Positions 61,379-64,000 of a DNA stretch of 64,000 nucleotides are shown piece after piece (position 1 is the first letter of the stretch; every line of letters begins with the position of its first letter). The translations under genes were made by a program, and so were the position numbers. Below the pieces are notes generated by a model. The model worked only from the letters and a program-made list of their open reading frames with translations. It ran no database searches and was not told the origin of the DNA. Source of the DNA: an uncultured Latescibacterota bacterium (GTDB lineage: Bacteria > Latescibacterota > UBA2968 > UBA8231); the NCBI GenBank assembly GCA_951813615.1, contig OX638377.1:3870599-3934598 (forward strand), in the 5' to 3' direction.

Positions 61379-63195
61379 ACGCGGCTTTGAACGGACTGGG
61401 TAGCCAGCTATTCGGCTGGTTCGGTCAGCTAAGCATCGAACTAGCGGCGCTAGCGGTTTTAGTCCTAGTCACCAGTCGCCTGTTGCCGATCAAGTCGCCA
61501 GCTTTGCGCCACCTGTTATGGGCGATCGTGCTGCTCAAACCGCTCGTCGCCATCGCAATCAGTTCGCCCTATTCGCTATTCACACCGTTCGTGCCACTCG
61601 TGGAACCCAGTCAAGACACCCTCGCATTCTCACCTGTCGAGCACCCAACGGTGCAGGTAGCAGCTTCTCCAGCAATTACCACAAGTAGTGTGCCGCTTAC
61701 TACAGCCGCCTGGGGAGCGATACTGTGGATAGTGGGCGCTGCGCTGCTCAGCGGGCGGATTCTGGTCGGCTACGGCATCGTCTGGTGCTTGCGGCAGCAG
61801 GCGCAAGTGCAGCACGACGGGCCGCTTTCCGACGCTCTGCGGCAAGCGCGTCGGACACTCGACTTCTATCCCAAGGTCGAAGTGGCAACCTCCCCTTCTA
61901 TCAGCTCGCCGATGGCGCTGGGCATCCTGAGACCGATCATTGTTTTCCCCGCCGATCTTGTAGAAAAACTGAGCGCCGATCAACTCGCCTTGGTCCTCAT
62001 GCACGAACTGGCACACGTGCGCCGCTGGGACAACCTCACGCTGCTGCTGCACCGACTGGTCTCCGCCGTATTGTTCTTCCATCCCGCCGTGTGGCTGTGC
62101 GGTCGCATGTTGCGTCGGGAAGCCGAACAGGCCTGCGACGATCTCGTCGTATGTGCCACCGGCCGCTCAGAGGCCTATGCGCGCGGCCTAGCTCACGTCG
62201 CCGAATGGGCGGCCCATTTAAATCCTTTGATGAGGAGAATCCCCACGATGAACGCCTTTGCAGCAACCGAATCGGATTTGGCGCTGAGAATCCGCAGGAT
62301 GCTTGGCGGCGGTGCCCGCCGGATGGGCATGCGGGCACGTGTATTGATGGCGGTACTGCTATGCCCTCTGGCCGCCGTGACGCTACCCTCTGTGTCCAAA
62401 ATCTCGGCTGAGTCGAATCAGGATGAGCGTTCCTCTATCGTCGTGGATCAAGAGGGCAATATGAAGCTGAACGACAAATCGGTGACGTTTGCGACCCTCA
62501 AAGAGGAATTGCAGGCAAAGAGACAACAGTTGGACAACACCACAATGATTTTCATCCAGTTGCCCGAGCTTATCTATCTCAGCAGAAACGGACGCGTCAC
62601 GCACAGTCAGATCAACCAGATCCAGGGTATCGCCCGCCAAGTAGGACTTGTCGATCAGGTCATCGCCTACATCGCCACGGAACCGCAACCGACGAAGGCC
62701 GAAGGCGCGGCTGAGCCGAGTCCAGATAACAGAATCTGGCAGGCGGTAGGGACCGGTCCGGAGGAATGGTCCGAAGAGGAATGGTCCGAAGAGTTGGAAC
62801 GCCAACTTCTATTCGCCGAGGAGGTACGTCAGCGTATGCCTTCGCGAGAGGTACCCGATCTAGACGAATGGCCCGACGAACTGAAGGCCAAGCTTCGCGC
62901 ACTCAAACCCGTTGTTCCGGGCATATCGTATGAAATAGCCACCGCCACATCGACTGAATTAGATATTTACGATGTAGCCGGAGGGCACGTTCGAACCGTT
63001 GTTTTGGGCCATCAGAGTCCCGGCAGATATAGCATCCTCTGGGACGGGCGGGACGATGCTGGCCGCGAACTCAACGACGGCATGTACTTCTGGAGGTTGC
63101 AAACCGACGCAGAAGAGGCGGAGGACAAGCAGACGTTGTACAGGACGATATTGATTAAAGGCCCATCAGACGCGAACCCGCAAGATGGTAGGTAA
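61375..63195 (+). CDS. M56 peptidase (BlaR1-like) with ExbD/TolR-like and FlgD-Ig domains, copy B
   Basis: 606 residues, intact. Membrane segments lie near 20-36, 45-64, 110-138 and 320-340. The M56 zinc motif is LVLMHELAHVRRWDNL (His210, Glu211, His214), with REAEQACDDLVVCATGR supplying the third ligand. After the last membrane segment, residues 354-433 resemble ExbD/TolR (SSIVVDQEGNMKLNDKSVTF, VTHSQINQIQGIARQVGLVD). Next come charged EEW/DEW repeats and then a FlgD-like Ig domain (515-580: LDIYDVAGGHVRTVV, ILWDGRDDAGRELNDGMYFW). No penicillin-binding (SxxK) sensor is present. GGAGG precedes the ATG. It has no BlaI operator of its own; it may be read from the promoter at 57958 or an unseen one. 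Confidence 0.88.
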   Translation: MNAALNGLGSQLFGWFGQLSIELAALAVLVLVTSRLLPIKSPALRHLLWAIVLLKPLVAIAISSPYSLFTPFVPLVEPSQDTLAFSPVEHPTVQVAASPAITTSSVPLTTAAWGAILWIVGAALLSGRILVGYGIVWCLRQQAQVQHDGPLSDALRQARRTLDFYPKVEVATSPSISSPMALGILRPIIVFPADLVEKLSADQLALVLMHELAHVRRWDNLTLLLHRLVSAVLFFHPAVWLCGRMLRREAEQACDDLVVCATGRSEAYARGLAHVAEWAAHLNPLMRRIPTMNAFAATESDLALRIRRMLGGGARRMGMRARVLMAVLLCPLAAVTLPSVSKISAESNQDERSSIVVDQEGNMKLNDKSVTFATLKEELQAKRQQLDNTTMIFIQLPELIYLSRNGRVTHSQINQIQGIARQVGLVDQVIAYIATEPQPTKAEGAAEPSPDNRIWQAVGTGPEEWSEEEWSEELERQLLFAEEVRQRMPSREVPDLDEWPDELKAKLRALKPVVPGISYEIATATSTELDIYDVAGGHVRTVVLGHQSPGRYSILWDGRDDAGRELNDGMYFWRLQTDAEEAEDKQTLYRTILIKGPSDANPQDGR

Positions 63196-63207
63196 GCTCC
63201 GATAATG

Positions 63208-63224
63208 TTTACCTTCGAGGTAAA
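63208..63224 (+). promoter_or_regulatory. Hairpin covering the ribosome-binding site of the next gene
   Basis: TTTACCT (63208-63214), TCG loop, AGGTAAA (63218-63224). The right arm contains the GAGG that would serve the GTG at 63227, so folding would hide the ribosome-binding site. It may alternatively be chance. Confidence 0.35.
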
Positions 63225-63226
63225 AG

Positions 63227-64000
63227 GTGCCAATAGTTAGACAAGTTTTACCGGTAGTGATTCTCATAGTTATCTTTTCGCTCGGCGCAGCTTCCGCTAA
63301 ATCTACCCAAGACTTGGAGATAAACATGGTCGAACGTTGGGACGTGTATGAACTCACGCTGACTGGCCCGGAGACGGGCAATCCATTCGTCGATGTCGAA
63401 TTAACAGCAGAATTTGCACTAAACGGTCGCGTCTTCGCGCCGCACGGATTCTACGATGGAGACGGCGTGTACAAAATTCGCTTTATGCCCGATGCGGTCG
63501 GTGAATGGAAGTACATCACGAAAAGCAACCACGCTGCCCTTGACGGCAAGACCGGCCAGTTTACGTGCACTGCACCATCCGCAGACAACCACGGACCCGT
63601 GCGCGTTCACAACGACTTCTACTTCCAGTATGCCGACGGAACGCCGTATCACCAGTTCGGGACAACCTGTTACGCTTGGGCGCATCAAGGGGAGGCCATG
63701 GAGGAACAGACGCTCCAAACCCTCGCCAATGCACCGTTCAACAAGCTGCGGATGTGCATCTTTCCCAAGGATTATGTGTACAACAAAAACGAGCCGGTGT
63801 ACTATCCGTTTGAAGGCACGCCGCTGAAAGATTGGGACTTCACGCGATTTAATCCCGAGTTCTGGCGTCACTTTGAGCAGCGCGTTGGCGATCTCTTGCA
63901 GCTTGGTATTGAAGCCGATTTAATCCTGTTTCACACCTATGATCGCTGGGATTTTGAAAACATGGATGCGGCCAGTGACGACCGCTACCTCCGCTACGCC
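63227..64000 (+). CDS. DUF5060/DUF4038 glycoside-hydrolase-like protein (3' truncated by window edge)
   Basis: 258 residues are visible; the gene runs off the window. I chose the GTG at 63227 because it opens a signal peptide (PVVILIVIFSLGAASA) and GAGG is upstream. Residues 30-105 are a DUF5060 beta-sandwich (VERWDVYELTLTGP, VFAPHGFYDGDGVYKIRFMP, GEWKYITKSNHAALDGKTGQ). From about 115 a (beta/alpha)8 DUF4038/apiosidase-like domain begins (VHNDFYFQYADGTPYHQFGT, TCYAWAHQ, FNKLRMCIFPKDYVYNKNEP, GIEADLILFHTYDRWDFENM). It is probably an exported hydrolase for plant or algal sugars. Confidence 0.82.
   Translation, partial: MPIVRQVLPVVILIVIFSLGAASAKSTQDLEINMVERWDVYELTLTGPETGNPFVDVELTAEFALNGRVFAPHGFYDGDGVYKIRFMPDAVGEWKYITKSNHAALDGKTGQFTCTAPSADNHGPVRVHNDFYFQYADGTPYHQFGTTCYAWAHQGEAMEEQTLQTLANAPFNKLRMCIFPKDYVYNKNEPVYYPFEGTPLKDWDFTRFNPEFWRHFEQRVGDLLQLGIEADLILFHTYDRWDFENMDAASDDRYLRYA

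Noticed and set aside
58397..63195. Beta-lactam resistance system (BlaI-BlaR1)
   Set aside because: There is no penicillin-binding sensor domain and no beta-lactamase or PBP2a gene nearby; only the repressor and peptidase parts are BlaI/BlaR1-like.

Overview
The window is about 60% G+C and comes from a Gram-negative (diderm) bacterium. It encodes an LptD-type LPS transporter, lipoproteins, a complete RND efflux trio and SurA-like PPIases. Many proteins are of types frequent in uncultured Latescibacterota/Poribacteria-like and other FCB/PVC-associated lineages: three PhyH dioxygenases, two FG-GAP/ASPIC (CRTAC1-like) proteins, DUF6785, DUF6807, DUF4159, DUF5060/DUF4038, and FlgD-like Ig C-terminal domains with an AYPNPF-type start. 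Latescibacterota or a close relative is my best guess. It rests on gene content only; there is no rRNA here. GTG and TTG starts are common, and genes are tightly packed with many ATGA/GTGA overlaps.

Layout. 1-9 kb: a partial gene, a PPIase lipoprotein, an FG-GAP/ASPIC protein, a formylglycine-enzyme-family protein, a DUF6785 membrane protein and a membrane-anchored spermidine-synthase-like protein. 9-14.4 kb: a minus-strand catabolic-looking cluster (unknown protein, PhyH, M19 dipeptidase-like, HpcH/HpaI aldolase, DegT aminotransferase). 14.5-18.8 kb: MFS transporter, SDR, small P-loop kinase-like protein, a NupC N-terminal fragment, a second PhyH and tRNA-Lys(CTT). 19-30.8 kb: a housekeeping block (TPR, efp, accB, accC, gcvH, HNH, scpA, scpB, rluB, cmk, rpsA, mutS). 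30.8-36.2 kb: an accessory, toxin-antitoxin/defence-like island between mutS and rlmB (TPR membrane protein, MNT nucleotidyltransferase, RelB-like antitoxin, KAP NTPase, a decayed DUF2188 gene, XRE-ImmA plus a frameshifted PIN gene). 36.3-46.9 kb: rlmB, lptD, dtd, maf, rodZ-like, priA, a propeller protein and DUF4159. 46.9-57.8 kb: a long minus-strand operon-like run (PhyH, UDP-glucuronate decarboxylase-like, DUF6807, efflux outer-membrane/adaptor/RND genes, FG-GAP lipoprotein, DUF4234, DUF2752). 57.9-64 kb: a BlaI/BlaR1-like module, tandemly duplicated and hit by an IS1595-type element, then the start of a DUF5060/DUF4038 glycoside-hydrolase-like gene.

The most unusual locus is the last one. 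The BlaI-type repressor has a consensus promoter flanked by two near-identical palindromic operators. Its partner M56 peptidase lacks a penicillin-binding sensor. It carries instead an ExbD/TolR-like domain and a FlgD-like Ig domain. A second copy follows with only the last 34 codons of a second blaI before it. The first copy is split between peptidase and sensor by an IS with 15-bp perfect inverted ends and an 8-bp target duplication. The IS transposase is in two frames joined at an A AAA AAG slippery site. Other points: a PhyH protein with a Gly at the usual iron-ligand Asp position, an M19 dipeptidase missing most zinc ligands, and 25-bp direct repeats flanking the spermidine-synthase-like gene.
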